From: Chitinophagaceae bacterium
GTDB taxonomy: Bacteria; Bacteroidota; Bacteroidia; Chitinophagales; Chitinophagaceae
DNA length: 64,000 nt
Direction: 5' to 3'
Assembly: GCA_017307755.1 (NCBI GenBank)
Contig: JAFKGQ010000007.1
Location: 248,001-312,000 of the forward strand
Below are positions 52,601 through 62,700 of this stretch, one piece after another. The position numbers and the translations under genes are program-made. Within the stretch, counting starts at the first letter, position 1; every line of letters begins with the position of its first letter. Under the pieces are notes generated by a model. The model saw nothing but the letters and a program-made list of their open reading frames with translations. It had not been told where the DNA came from and searched no databases.

Positions 52601-53253
52601 TCAACAGTTATCTGCCATTTTCCTTTCTGTGTCTCCCTCAATGTATTCCGTAACGAGAGCTCATATTTACTTTCCGTATAATCGTTTTGGGAAACCTGAT
52701 CGATGGCCAGGCCATCGATCAGGTCGTATAATTGTAAGGAAGGGGCATCACCATAGATACCACCACCGCCCTGGCCATCATACACTTTTATGGCAAGTAC
52801 ATTGTCCTCATTCCAATGTACCGAGGGGTCCTTTGCATCGATGGCATAGTTCCTGGGAATGTCGAAACGGGATATGTAACCTTCCGGATCAGCAGGCGAT
52901 GAACCTGTTTTTCCTATTAATTTACCATTTAAATAAACCTCGTCGGCATCGTCTACGCCAGCCAGGTGAAGATCCAGCTTGTCTTTCAAATATGCTTTTT
53001 CCAATAACGAGGTTGGTAAAAAGAAATGGATACGATACCAGGCAAATCCGTCATAACCGGCGAATCCCTGCTTTTCCCATACTATGGAGGTTTTTATTTC
53101 CGGCCAGCTGCTGTCGTCATAGCCAGGCTCTTTCCAGGCGATGTCATTCCCCGTCCTAAATTTCGCGACGGGGAATGAAAGATATGATTGCGCGGTCAAT
53201 GCGCCTGACATCAACAAAAATCCATGGACAAATAACAGCAGCTTGTTCTTCAT
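49630..53253 (-). CDS. GH27-GH43 fusion glycoside hydrolase
   Basis: The protein has 1207 residues from the ATG at 53253, with a signal peptide (about 1-21). Its domains in order are a GH2-type jelly-roll at about 22-190, two Ig-like domains at about 195-365 (the second of cadherin/He_PIG type), and a complete GH27 domain at about 370-735 (LTPPMGWNSWNCWG). The GH27 nucleophile is Asp490 (YLKYDWCYY) and the acid/base is Asp555 (WRTTWDITDTW). A five-bladed GH43-like propeller follows at about 745-1035 (IVDAHDGRVVKFGEKFYWYGTAYG). An F5/8-type domain (about 1035-1115) sits before a last GH43-like stretch (YIWMGDLWGSANDN). GH27 removes alpha-galactose or beta-L-arabinopyranose; the GH43 part resembles exo-galactanase-like subfamilies. 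It is the last gene of the locus. Confidence 0.88.
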   Translation of the reverse strand: MKNKLLLFVHGFLLMSGALTAQSYLSFPVAKFRTGNDIAWKEPGYDDSSWPEIKTSIVWEKQGFAGYDGFAWYRIHFFLPTSLLEKAYLKDKLDLHLAGVDDADEVYLNGKLIGKTGSSPADPEGYISRFDIPRNYAIDAKDPSVHWNEDNVLAIKVYDGQGGGGIYGDAPSLQLYDLIDGLAIDQVSQNDYTESKYELSLRNTLRETQKGKWQITVEDTYEGKILHSMSGNIKITPLNEWRKTILIPGNKRIKINITYTDDRTGRFKTKEIISSYILTPPAPAQPRINGPKVYGARPDHPFLFAIAASGLRPMTFGAEGLPEGLTLDNSTGVITGKAARPGNYKVILTAKNARGAAGGELLIKIGDEIALTPPMGWNSWNCWGLSIDAEKVLQSARIFREKGLTQYGWSYINIDGGWQGERDKEGRIVPNKKFPDMHALGDSIHKMGLKFGIYSSPGPRDCAGYTGSYRHEEQDARSFADWGADYLKYDWCYYSEVFEAGKDSSASAFMAPYLLMRKYLREQKRDIVYSLCQYGFKDVWEWGASVGNSWRTTWDITDTWESLRDIGFNQYPHYPFAGPGHWNDPDMLIVGKVGWGENLHPTRLTPDEQYTHISLWSLLASPLLIGCDVSRLDAFTLNLLTNPEVIAINQDPLGKQARRLIVDGNIQVWVKELEDGSKAVGVFNLGDKDINYDLIASSLGYPTIVKARDVWRQENIPGITTSIQMYLPAHGVKLIRIPASSQKDIVINNLKPRFDTEGKIVDAHDGRVVKFGEKFYWYGTAYGNTSGFQRTNYFQCYSADDLTTWKKEGRLLEDPPSGIYYRPHVIYNSKTRQYVLWYNWYPQLWDGKYGVAVSDSPIGPFKIINTDVKVQNSKYGVGDFDLFVDDDGTAYIAYNTIDGHKGSIEKLSNDYRNSAFDNGGFLTEGCEAGAIFKRNGIYYLLTDYTCCFCTQGSGVRVYVSDNPMKGYRFRNNINRYPGTPAGTLVDGMITPNIYSTLKRKKDSAFYPVQINFPGTDRLNSVKIYQFTGNRYMCCDSATVNCKADIGIADFDLFMEQRGEWVKVSTKKSVESTSVYNIITLKFEHIPPQSMLLRPMADYPYNEIYLNKIELYNDIKKVSAPGDGVSAFINDGDPMYALPIIPAQQTFVMPLKTSAGLQYIWMGDLWGSANDNIKGHDYQYWGAPLVFDANGDIETIKWVDKWNATIAE

Positions 53254-53276
53254 ACTATGATCATTCAATGATATGC

Positions 53277-56057
53277 TTACGGTTTCATGATTTTCTGCGA
53301 TGCCACGGAACCGTGAATATCGGTGACATATACTACGTATATTCCGCTGCGGACATTGCTGATGTCGAGGTGATTTGTTTTTTGAACAGGCAGCACAGGC
53401 GTTCCCTGTAAAGAAAACAACTGCACGGATCTTACATCCCCGGTGATCTCGACCATATTTTTCACCGGAATATAGGTAATGGTAATGTTCTTTACATCGT
53501 CATTCATATTAGCAGACTGCGCAGAAATAGCAGATGACCGCGCCCCAAGGGTGGTTGCCGAATCCCCGTAAAACTCTACTTCCGCCACATTTAAATACCC
53601 GTAATCCGGGGTCAGATAACGTACGTACTGGAAAGCAGTTGTATTGCTGATCGTCGCTTCGTTCCAGGCCAGCGACGGATTGGAGGAGACGGTGTAAAGA
53701 TCGACTACGCCGCTGCTGAAGTCAGCGATATTGGCTCCCTGGAATTTTCCACCCACCATCCTGGCTGTCCAGCCGTTGCGCGGGTAAAACCTTATCTTGT
53801 TGATCTTATATTGCTTTCCAAGCGACAAACCTGCCCATGCGCCAGTTGTCAAATTATCCGCATACGTTGAGATGTTGTCGTCAAAAACCTTGTTGATCGT
53901 ACTGAACCCATCATAAGAGCCCGGCGTGCCAATAACCGTCCCGGTCAATTTACCTGTATTGGCGGTAACAGCGATGGAAGCAGTAGCAGTATGATTTCCA
54001 TCCTGTGTGGTTGCGGTTATGGTAGCATTTCCTACAGACACGCCGGTGACCGTCCCATTTGCGCTCACGACAGCCGCGCTTGTGTTACTGGAGCTCCATG
54101 CAACAATATTATTGGTAGCATCGGCAGGTGTCAGCGCCGCGGTTAATTGCAGGGTATCGCCGACTTTTATTCCGGCGGATGAAGGGTTTAAACTAATTCC
54201 GCTGACAGGAACAGGAGGCTCTGAGGCTTTTCTGTAAAACTCTATTTCAGCCACATTACAGTAACCATTTGCGGGTGTAAGGTATCGCACATATCTATAG
54301 GAATTGGTATCGGCGATATTTACCTGGTTCCAGCCGACCGGCGGTGCATCTCCTATCGTGTACAGGTCTGTTACACCGCTGCTGAAATCCGCTGTATTGG
54401 ATGCCTGGAATTTTCCACCGGCCATCCGGCTGGCCCAGCCGCTGCGGGGATAGAATTTTATTTTCCCGATCTTATGCAGACCGCCCAGGTCGAGGCCGGC
54501 CCAGGCTCCCGCCGTAAGGTTATCTACATAGGTCGATACATTTCCGTCAAAAGCCTTATCGATGGTGCTGACGCCATCGTAGGAACCGGGCGTACCGATG
54601 ACTGTTCCGTTTAACTTTGGCAGGGTATCATTGGCTACCCTGATAAAAGTAGTGGCCGTATGATTTCCGTCTTGTGTAGTTACTGTTATGGTAGCAGTTC
54701 CATTAGCCACAGCTGTCGCCAATCCGTTGGCCGTCACTTTCACGATATTGGTATCGCTTGAGCTCCAGGACATTGTCCTGTTCCAGGCATTGGCAGGCGT
54801 TATTGTTGGGGTAATTTGCTGATTTGTGCCGGCGCTTAAGGTAGTTGAATCCGGGCTTACACTGATCCCCGTGACGGAGACGGGTGTCAGGCTGCCATAA
54901 ACACGGACATAATCGACATACATATCAGCAATGCCGTTGTAGCGGGACAGATTGACGGGCCAGCCCCCGCCGGTGGCGAGATTGATCATAAAATAAAACG
55001 GTCTTGTTTTTGTTAGCGGCAAAGTCTGATGTCTTCCCACTTCAATATTGTCGCAGTAGTAGATGGTCACAGAGTCGGTGATCTTAAGACCGTAGGTATG
55101 AGCTGTTTCATACCAGGTAGAGGGGATGCCATGACTGGCCATATTCACCGGGAAATAGGTGGCATAGAAGTCGCTGGCTATTTGGGAGGGAGCGCCCGGC
55201 TGGTTCCACGCATGTGCGGCAACGCCATATTTGGGGCCTGAATTTGGCTCGCCGGTCCCCTCACCGCCATACGCTTCTATTATATCCAGCTCATCATTGG
55301 GTTCTGCGGAGCTTGTAATATTATCTTTTACGCTCAACACCCAGAATGCCGGCCATGTCCCTGGTGCGTTTGGAGCGACAAACCTGCATTCAAAATAACA
55401 GGGCAGATGCGCTGTAAACCCGCTTTTGTTGCTGAACATGGATGATATAATACCTGTACTGTTCTTATTGGCATCGGCCCTGATCCTCAAATAGCTGCCT
55501 ACATGGCTGAATGGGTTGTTGGTAGAGCTGAAACTTGTAAAAGGAATAGAACTGAAATCTTCATTCCCATACGGAGGTTTATGATCATAATACCTGGCGT
55601 TGGAGCCATCACCGCCGATGGATAGCGCCGAATCGAAATCATCTTTATACAACAAACTCAACCCTGCTGCCTGGGCCGGCGCTGCGGGCGTTCCTTCATT
55701 CCACACTACCCCTCCGACATTATAAAGCTGGAGGTAGCAATTATCAGCGTTCGAACTGCTGGTCCCGGATATCCGTAAAGTAACAGGGCCATGCGGATAC
55801 TGATCCGCAGGAAAAACAAAGGAGCCTGCCCCCTGTCCATTCAACGTTACCGTATCGACAACCGAATTGCTGCCATAGCCAGTCCCCTGCTTCCAGCAAT
55901 AAACAATTACCTGTGTAAAATTGGGCGCAGAAATGGTAATAGTGGTATTGCCCTGTACATTGGAACCGTATGCGGGAGATGTTATACTAATAATATCCGT
56001 AGCATAGAGGCAGCATGAACAAAACAACAAAATGGGGAGAAGAATTGTTTTTTTCAT
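53277..56057 (-). CDS. Multidomain GH16 hydrolase with duplicated Ig-CBM units and T9SS domain
   Basis: The 926-residue protein has a signal peptide (about 1-19), an Ig-like domain (about 22-115) and a GH16 domain (about 130-390). The GH16 domain carries catalytic ELDIIE (nucleophile Glu256, Asp258, acid/base Glu261). Two repeats of BIG2 plus F5/8-type (CBM32-like) domain follow at about 391-611 and 614-830. A type IX secretion C-terminal domain ends it (about 852-926; VRSVQLFSLQGTPVL to VASQKIMKP). It is thus secreted and surface-anchored, and it opens the glycan chain by endo-cleavage. The subfamily (laminarinase, agarase-like, endo-beta-1,3-galactanase) cannot be fixed. It is 22 nt downstream of the (alpha/alpha)6 hydrolase. 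Confidence 0.92.
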   Translation of the reverse strand: MKKTILLPILLFCSCCLYATDIISITSPAYGSNVQGNTTITISAPNFTQVIVYCWKQGTGYGSNSVVDTVTLNGQGAGSFVFPADQYPHGPVTLRISGTSSSNADNCYLQLYNVGGVVWNEGTPAAPAQAAGLSLLYKDDFDSALSIGGDGSNARYYDHKPPYGNEDFSSIPFTSFSSTNNPFSHVGSYLRIRADANKNSTGIISSMFSNKSGFTAHLPCYFECRFVAPNAPGTWPAFWVLSVKDNITSSAEPNDELDIIEAYGGEGTGEPNSGPKYGVAAHAWNQPGAPSQIASDFYATYFPVNMASHGIPSTWYETAHTYGLKITDSVTIYYCDNIEVGRHQTLPLTKTRPFYFMINLATGGGWPVNLSRYNGIADMYVDYVRVYGSLTPVSVTGISVSPDSTTLSAGTNQQITPTITPANAWNRTMSWSSSDTNIVKVTANGLATAVANGTATITVTTQDGNHTATTFIRVANDTLPKLNGTVIGTPGSYDGVSTIDKAFDGNVSTYVDNLTAGAWAGLDLGGLHKIGKIKFYPRSGWASRMAGGKFQASNTADFSSGVTDLYTIGDAPPVGWNQVNIADTNSYRYVRYLTPANGYCNVAEIEFYRKASEPPVPVSGISLNPSSAGIKVGDTLQLTAALTPADATNNIVAWSSSNTSAAVVSANGTVTGVSVGNATITATTQDGNHTATASIAVTANTGKLTGTVIGTPGSYDGFSTINKVFDDNISTYADNLTTGAWAGLSLGKQYKINKIRFYPRNGWTARMVGGKFQGANIADFSSGVVDLYTVSSNPSLAWNEATISNTTAFQYVRYLTPDYGYLNVAEVEFYGDSATTLGARSSAISAQSANMNDDVKNITITYIPVKNMVEITGDVRSVQLFSLQGTPVLPVQKTNHLDISNVRSGIYVVYVTDIHGSVASQKIMKP
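53565..54885 (-). repeat. Tandem BIG2-CBM32 duplication inside the GH16 gene
   Basis: Two units of about 660 nt (54885-54225 and 54215-53565) encode the same order of BIG2 and F5/8-type domain. Segments such as GTVIGTPGSYDG, AGGKFQ/VGGKFQ and NVAEIEFY/NVAEVEFY are nearly identical between units, which points to a recent internal duplication. Confidence 0.85.
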
Positions 56058-56079
56058 AAAATTTGATTTGGTGATAGGT

Positions 56080-57660
56080 TTATAAATTTGTTTTTCCGGG
56101 TTTTATATCTTTAACGAGCTCTCCATTCTGCCATTTCAGTACAATTTTCAATGGCATATTGCTGGTGATCGTCAGGACAGGCTTATCCGTTCTTTTCACC
56201 CGTTTAGCGCAGTGGATATCGAGCAGACCGGTTTTACCAAAAGGATATTGCTTTATACCATATTCATCTGTCAATCGTACATCGATAACAAGCGTGCCGG
56301 ACGGAACATCCGGTCTTATACCAAAAACATATTCAAACATATCCGAGATGGGGATCAACCCGTTCCAGTCGACAAAATCCTTCATCGCGCTGCCGTTGAC
56401 AAAATCAGGCGGATAGTTTTCCCAGAAGGTGCCTGTTTGATCAAATACCTTTACTACATTCTGTAAATGGTTCAGGGCGATCTCATGGGCCAGGGAATCC
56501 TTTCCATATTTTGTAAGCCCTTTCAGGACCATGTAGTTGGTGGGCGCCCATACTGCACCGCACCAATATCCGCCCCCGGGATCAAATCCGGGAGCGTCGG
56601 CCGACAAAGTCGCCACCCTGTGCACCCGGGCAAATTCCGTGGGGTTTTCAAGGTGGCTGATAAATTTATTCATCTCATCCGGAGGGACTACGCCGGCCAG
56701 TAAACTCCAGAAGGCCGCGATGCTTTTTACGCTGGAAAGCGAACCGTCCCGATACCGGTCGTAAAAAAAAGCCGTTTTGCCGTCCCACATATTTTTCTGT
56801 ACGTAGGCAGTCAGCTTTTCAACTTCAGCTCCAATATCCTTTACATCCTTTTCCCGGTGTATTATTTCAGCCATCCGCACCAATATCTTCCCCATTAAGA
56901 TCTGCTGAAGCGTGATATCTATCCATGACATAAATCCAGTGCTAAAGCGTGGATCAAATGCCGCGTCTTTTGGAAGCCTGGGCTGATTATCCATGCCGCA
57001 TCCCCATCCGCTGGAAAAATAAGAGCCATCCGGCCAGGACCTGTTTGTTCTGTACCACTGGTAATAAGCGAGCAAGGGAGGGAAAACCGCCCGGAGACGG
57101 CTTATGTCATTAAAGCTTAAAAAATATTCCCATTCCGCCCAGGGTATAATATTGGGACCTGTGCTCGACGGGTTGAACTTTTCGAAATGATCCTCTCCTT
57201 TCGATAGGGAGATCTCCCTGGATATAAACCCGTCTTTATGTTGTTTGCAATAAAAATCGTCCAATGACTGCTGGAAATCGAACGCACGATGGCCGTAACG
57301 GCCAAACAGGGTCATAAAACAAGCATCCCACATAAAGATGTGCCCATTGAACGGTGGTTCGACAAATGGCGATACAAACCCGTTCTCTTTACTGACCGGG
57401 TGCAAGTAAGAGAACTCAAGCTCCCATATGCGCCAGTAGCTTTTTATGGCATTTGGGTTGGCAGGCCAATAAGGGGCCGGCAAAAGGGACCTGATACTGT
57501 TAAACGCAGGCGGAGCGGTGGTATCAGGACGTTTGGTTAAAAAAACATTTTCATGGACATATTTATTGGGGATGTCCGTATTATAATATGTCTGGCCATT
57601 TGATTCCCGGATGGCAAAGCTTGCCAACGCAACCAGAAAAATGGATACTTCTTTTCTCAT
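56080..57660 (-). CDS. (alpha/alpha)6-barrel glycoside hydrolase, MGH1/GH63-like
   Basis: The protein has 526 residues from the ATG at 57660, with a signal peptide (about 1-24). The helical-barrel motifs of the GH63/GH37/MGH1 clan are visible: HIFMWDACFMTLFGRYGHRAFDF, IIPWAEWEYF, GCGMDNQPR, GYWCGAVWAPTNYMVLKGL and GTFWENYPPDF. The catalytic acids are probably the Asp in MWDACF or GMDNQ and the Glu in FWENY; this follows from the family and is not tested. Its exo-acting fold suits trimming of side chains. It lies between SusD (19 nt) and GH16 (22 nt). Confidence 0.85.
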   Translation of the reverse strand: MRKEVSIFLVALASFAIRESNGQTYYNTDIPNKYVHENVFLTKRPDTTAPPAFNSIRSLLPAPYWPANPNAIKSYWRIWELEFSYLHPVSKENGFVSPFVEPPFNGHIFMWDACFMTLFGRYGHRAFDFQQSLDDFYCKQHKDGFISREISLSKGEDHFEKFNPSSTGPNIIPWAEWEYFLSFNDISRLRAVFPPLLAYYQWYRTNRSWPDGSYFSSGWGCGMDNQPRLPKDAAFDPRFSTGFMSWIDITLQQILMGKILVRMAEIIHREKDVKDIGAEVEKLTAYVQKNMWDGKTAFFYDRYRDGSLSSVKSIAAFWSLLAGVVPPDEMNKFISHLENPTEFARVHRVATLSADAPGFDPGGGYWCGAVWAPTNYMVLKGLTKYGKDSLAHEIALNHLQNVVKVFDQTGTFWENYPPDFVNGSAMKDFVDWNGLIPISDMFEYVFGIRPDVPSGTLVIDVRLTDEYGIKQYPFGKTGLLDIHCAKRVKRTDKPVLTITSNMPLKIVLKWQNGELVKDIKPGKTNL

Positions 57661-57679
57661 ATTGGTAATTCGCCTGTAT

Positions 57680-59689
57680 TTACCTGGTTGCACCCTGCCC
57701 GGCAACAGTCGGCCAATAGGGGTTTTGATAAATGGGAGAAGACGAGATATCCCCGTTTTTGGAGCTCACCTGGAGGTGTTGTATGGCGATCGGGCTTAAA
57801 TAATGCGCCATTGCCCAGCGAAAACCCTGATTTACGATCTCTGCCCCGGTGATCTCAAACGGCCTCAGATATAGGCTTGTCGATGGGCTTGAAACCGTGC
57901 TGTTTGTCCCCGCGTTATAGATCAGCTTATCCTGTGGATACCACTTGTCGATAGTTCCTCCCCACAGTTTGAATCCTTCCAGGTGGTAGGGTGTAGTCGT
58001 CATCTGGTCCATGGCTCTCCACCTGATGAGGTCCATAAAGCGTAACCCTTCGGCCATGAGTTCGCAGCGTCTTTCACGGCGGATATTATACAAGGTGGGA
58101 TCAACCAGGCTGCCGCCGGAATAGGCGCCCCAGTCATTCAAAGCTTCTTTGCTCATATCTGTTGCGGCAATCGTCTTATTGAAATCAGGGTCAACTCCTG
58201 CACGGCCCCGGATGGTCTGCCAGTATGAGGCAGCCGTTGCATCCAAACTTCCATTTTTCTCATAACAGGCCTCTATATAATTCAGCAAGGCTTCTACCCC
58301 CCGGAATACCATGGAGCCGGTGGTATTCCTGTTATTGATACAGGTGGCATCGTCGAAGTTCAACCCCTTACGTATATCGTATCCTGTAACAGAAGCTCTT
58401 GTAACATTTCCGTAGTTGATAATGGGGGACACCGGTTGAATAGGTACTGCACTGGTGGCCTGTCCGGAGAAGTACAGCACATTCTTTTGTCCCTGTTCTT
58501 TTAAAAACAGCATCAGGCGGTCGTCCCTTCCAATTCTGACTGCATGGGTGGAATCGTCGCCCTGGTAACCGGAGCCGGCGCTGTACACCGGCAGACCGTT
58601 CTTCATCAAAAAACAATCTACCATTCCCCTGGTGATATTCACCCTGCTTCCCTGCAATACTTCGTTATTACCGTTGACTGCCGTATTCCCGTAAGCCAGA
58701 TCGTATTGTCTCCATAAAAGAACCTCATTGTATTTCGACATATCCGTTTGCGCAAACATATCATAATACGGATTGATCGCCTCGGCGGCATCCTGCTGAA
58801 GATGACCTGTATTGGTCGTCAGGGTTATAGCATCTGCCGCGATCTTAGCATTTTTTATTGCTTCTCCCAGGAAAAAATCGATTTCGCCTTCAATGCTGCC
58901 CGAAGGAAAGGAATAATTGGCATTATAATCCTTGCCCGCGCCAGGCCATTCCGGGCCTTTTGGCACAAAGGCTGTACCCTTGAAATGTTTAAGCCAGGTG
59001 GCTTCAAACAGCGCTACACGCGAACTGAACAGTCTTGAACAAATCCTGGACAATCTGTTTTTCCGGCCATCCGGGGATATTTCTTTCATCAGCAATGTTG
59101 CAGAATCAAGGTCCGACAGGATAAAACGGGCTACCTCATTCCTGGGAGAACGTTTACTTGCAGCAGTGAGGATTTCCTTATTGTCGGGTAGTGTTGTTTT
59201 TACGATCGGAAAGTCACCGACAGCCATGAGACGTTTGAAGTAAACATAGGCCCTCAAAAAATAAACCTCCCCGATGTAATGTTTTATATTATCCTGGTTC
59301 CCCGTGATCTTCCCCGCTGTCCACTTGGACAAAACATTAACAAAGAAGTAATTGCATTTATAAATATCGGTAAAATCCCAAACGCCCCCATCCTGGCCCA
59401 CTTTGTATTGTCCCGGAGCGTACAGCGTATTGTTATTATAGATATTGGCCTGGTTATCGGTGGCGTTGTCAAAATCCGTGATGGAGGTTTGCTGAAAACC
59501 AGGTGTTTGAAACAAGCTGTACAGGTTGATGGAATAGGCGCTTAAATGAGATTCGTCATTCAGGTAATTCTCGGGAGAAATACTTGATTGAGGTTGCTGA
59601 TCAAGGAAACTTTTGGTGCATGCGCTCAGCATCAAAACACTGATGGCGATCATTACAAAACCTGACGGATTTATGGGTATCTTTTTCAT
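57680..59689 (-). CDS. SusD/RagB family lipoprotein, long form
   Basis: The protein has 669 residues from the ATG at 59689, with a lipobox (LMLSAC, Cys24). It is longer than usual SusD proteins (500-600). The family motifs are clear (VYFLRAYVYFKRLMAVGDFPIV; FRGVEALLNYIEACYEKNGSL; RRERRCELMAEGLRFMDLIRWR). The extra length lies mainly in loops around 190-330, consistent with a large or branched glycan. It is 13 nt downstream of SusC. Confidence 0.94.
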   Translation of the reverse strand: MKKIPINPSGFVMIAISVLMLSACTKSFLDQQPQSSISPENYLNDESHLSAYSINLYSLFQTPGFQQTSITDFDNATDNQANIYNNNTLYAPGQYKVGQDGGVWDFTDIYKCNYFFVNVLSKWTAGKITGNQDNIKHYIGEVYFLRAYVYFKRLMAVGDFPIVKTTLPDNKEILTAASKRSPRNEVARFILSDLDSATLLMKEISPDGRKNRLSRICSRLFSSRVALFEATWLKHFKGTAFVPKGPEWPGAGKDYNANYSFPSGSIEGEIDFFLGEAIKNAKIAADAITLTTNTGHLQQDAAEAINPYYDMFAQTDMSKYNEVLLWRQYDLAYGNTAVNGNNEVLQGSRVNITRGMVDCFLMKNGLPVYSAGSGYQGDDSTHAVRIGRDDRLMLFLKEQGQKNVLYFSGQATSAVPIQPVSPIINYGNVTRASVTGYDIRKGLNFDDATCINNRNTTGSMVFRGVEALLNYIEACYEKNGSLDATAASYWQTIRGRAGVDPDFNKTIAATDMSKEALNDWGAYSGGSLVDPTLYNIRRERRCELMAEGLRFMDLIRWRAMDQMTTTPYHLEGFKLWGGTIDKWYPQDKLIYNAGTNSTVSSPSTSLYLRPFEITGAEIVNQGFRWAMAHYLSPIAIQHLQVSSKNGDISSSPIYQNPYWPTVAGQGATR

Positions 59690-59702
59690 GATGTTTAAAT
59701 TT

Positions 59703-62700
59703 TTACAATGAAACATTAAGACCAAAAGAGCAAGTGCGGGGCAATGGGTAGGCGTGCCCGCTGGTGTGATCTACTGTTTCCGGATCGAATATCTTCGACA
59801 GTTTGGTCCCTGTCCACAGGTTGTCGATAGAAAGATAAATCCTGAGTCTGTTTATTTTCGCTTTATTTGTATATGAAGGGGGGATCGTATAACCCAGCGT
59901 CAGGTTTTTCAGCCGTATATAGGCTGCATTCTGCAGGTACTTTGTCTGAACAAATTTGTTATTACCCATATGATCGGCGTTCCAATCCTCATGAACGATA
60001 GGCCTCGGGTAATAGGAATTCAGGTTGACGCCCAGTGGATCGTTAGGGTTGTCACGAAAATAATCCATGTGTTCTTTGAAAACCACCGTTTCCCACATGG
60101 AATGACCGGCGCCCCAGAAATAATAGTTCTGGATAAAATAGTCGCGTTTCATAATTCCCTGTAAAAAAACCGAGCAGTCGAACCCTTTATAGCTGGCCCC
60201 TAAATTTATTCCGAAAGAGTAACGAGGCGTAATATTCCCGATGACCGATCTGTCCCCCGGGTCTTTATAGGTATTTGAGCCTGCGTCGATCTTGCCATCG
60301 CCGTTGATATCCTTGTACATAATATCTCCCGCGCCCCATTGCCCTCCGTAATTCATTGCATTTTGGCCACCGTTAGGCAAGGAGGCCAGGTGCTCGTCCA
60401 TTTCTTTCTGGGTTTTTGCAATACCTTTTGTAGTATATCCCCAGATATTGCCATACGTTTCTCCTGAATAATAATTATCATAGTATATGTACCCGTTGCC
60501 GGCATTATGGTACCCTATCAGTCCGGTGGGATTGGGATAATCGAGTATGGTTGTCCTTGAGTCTGATATAGTCAGCCGGGCGTTGTATCCCAAACCGTTC
60601 GCCAGGCGGTCATGCCAGCTGACATCTAATTCAAATCCGTAAGTCTTCAGGTTTGTATTATTTGTCCTTGGCACTGCCGTTCCCAGGATCACGGGCAGCG
60701 TGGGAGCGGGCCCGATCATATTGTCGGTGTAACGAATGAATTTATCAAAGGAAACATTCAACCTGTTCTTTAACAAGCCAAGATCGACGCCGATGTTATA
60801 GGTCCTGACCTTTTCCCAGGTAAGGGAAGGGCTCACCAGATCGGGAGGCGCCGCTATATTCGGCATCATTCCATTGATCAGCCATGCGCCGCCGGCTGTC
60901 TGGATATTCATCGTCGAATAAGTTGGATAATAAGAGGAGGTATTCTGGTTGCCCAGCTTGCCGTAAGAACCCCTGATCTTAAAGAGACTGACGTATTTTT
61001 CGAGTTCGCTCCAGAATGCTTCATTGGCGATATTCCATCCCGCAGATACGGATGGGAAAAAATTCATGTTCTTATCGCTGCGAAAACGGGATGTGCCGTC
61101 ATAACGGAGGTTGGCTTCCAACAAGTAGCGATTTTTAAAACTATAATTTAATCTTCCAAAATACCCGACGGTTGTCCACTCGGCATAGCCGCCCGAGGCT
61201 CCGGGTGCAACAATTTTCCCGTTATTGTCTGTTCCGGATGTCGTATTGATAGTGGGTAATGAAGGAACAATGATGCCGTTGCGGCTGGCGGCCAGATCCC
61301 GGTACTTATATGTTTCTGACTGGAAACCAAGCAGTAGCTTGAAACTATGGCCGCCTGTCTCCTTTAAATACTCGGCACGAACACTTGGATTTAAATAAGT
61401 GGCGCGATTGGCGTCTTCTGCGACATAATTGTTGCCATCATAGAGTACCGGGGCCCCGGATACGTCATGGTTATATAATTTTTGACGGTCGATGTGGTGA
61501 AAAGCCGTAGTTAAGGAAAAGTTCAGGTCGCCGTAGAATTTCAGGTCTTTTACGGGCTCGAATACGGTCTGCAGCTGTTGATACATGACATCACCTGTCC
61601 TCTTTTCCCGCCCGCCCTCTACCGAGGCAAGCATTTTTGAGGGAGAAGAAAATAGATAACCATTGGGGTCGTACAATGGCAGTAAAGGCCATGATTGTCC
61701 GGCAAACCAGTAATCGTCCCTGATCGATCCGTCCATTGGCTGCTCGAAAGCAGACTCGGTAAATCTTCCTATATACGTTACCTGAAATTCCTTTGACAAT
61801 CTGGCATCGATCTTTGCAGTACCGCCAAGACGTTTCTGATTATCACTCGTGAGCCTCAGAAAGCCCGGTGCATACATATAGTTTGCCGACAAATAATAGT
61901 TGATGTTCCCGTCCCCTCCGCTCACAGAAAACGTATGCTCCTGTGATTGCGTCGTCTTTTTGAACGCAGCGGCATACCAATCGACATTGTCATTCCCTCC
62001 CGGGTATCCGCTTAACCAGAAATTGGGGTTGTTTGGGTCTACGGTAGTCGTCATAGGATATTGTTTCCCGTTGTATGTATTCTTGGGGATCTTTCCTTCC
62101 ATAAAATCTTTTATACGCTGCAAACGGTCCTCGCCAAAAAATGCCGCCCGTCCCCCGTTGACGATGGCAGCGTTCTCATATAAGGCAAAATCATAGGAAT
62201 TCATTTGCTTTGGCATGGAGACAGGACTCAATATCCTGTAATTACCATTGTATGAAATGGCGGTTTTACCCGTCTTCCCTTTTTTTGTGGTGATCAAAAT
62301 AACGCCAAACGGGGCCCTTGAGCCATAAATGGAAGAAGCGGACGCGTCTTTTAAAACCGAAATATTATCCACATCCTGCGGGTTGATGGAATAGATATCC
62401 GCCTCCATGCCATCGACGAGTATCAAAGGATTGCCGGTGGATCCTGCGCCAATGGTAGCAATACCGCGAATATTGATGGCCGGACGGGAATTTACCTGGC
62501 CATCGGGTGATTTAATGTTCAACCCGGGCATCATACCCTGCAGCGACTGGGCAAGGTTTGTTACCGGTCTGTTCTCGATTGCATCAGCGCTCAGGGTAGT
62601 CACAGATCCTGTCAGGTTTATTTTTTTCTGTTTTCCATATCCTACGACGACTATCTGGTCGCCGGCTGTGGCAGCAGGTTTTAACCGAATAGAAAAATTC

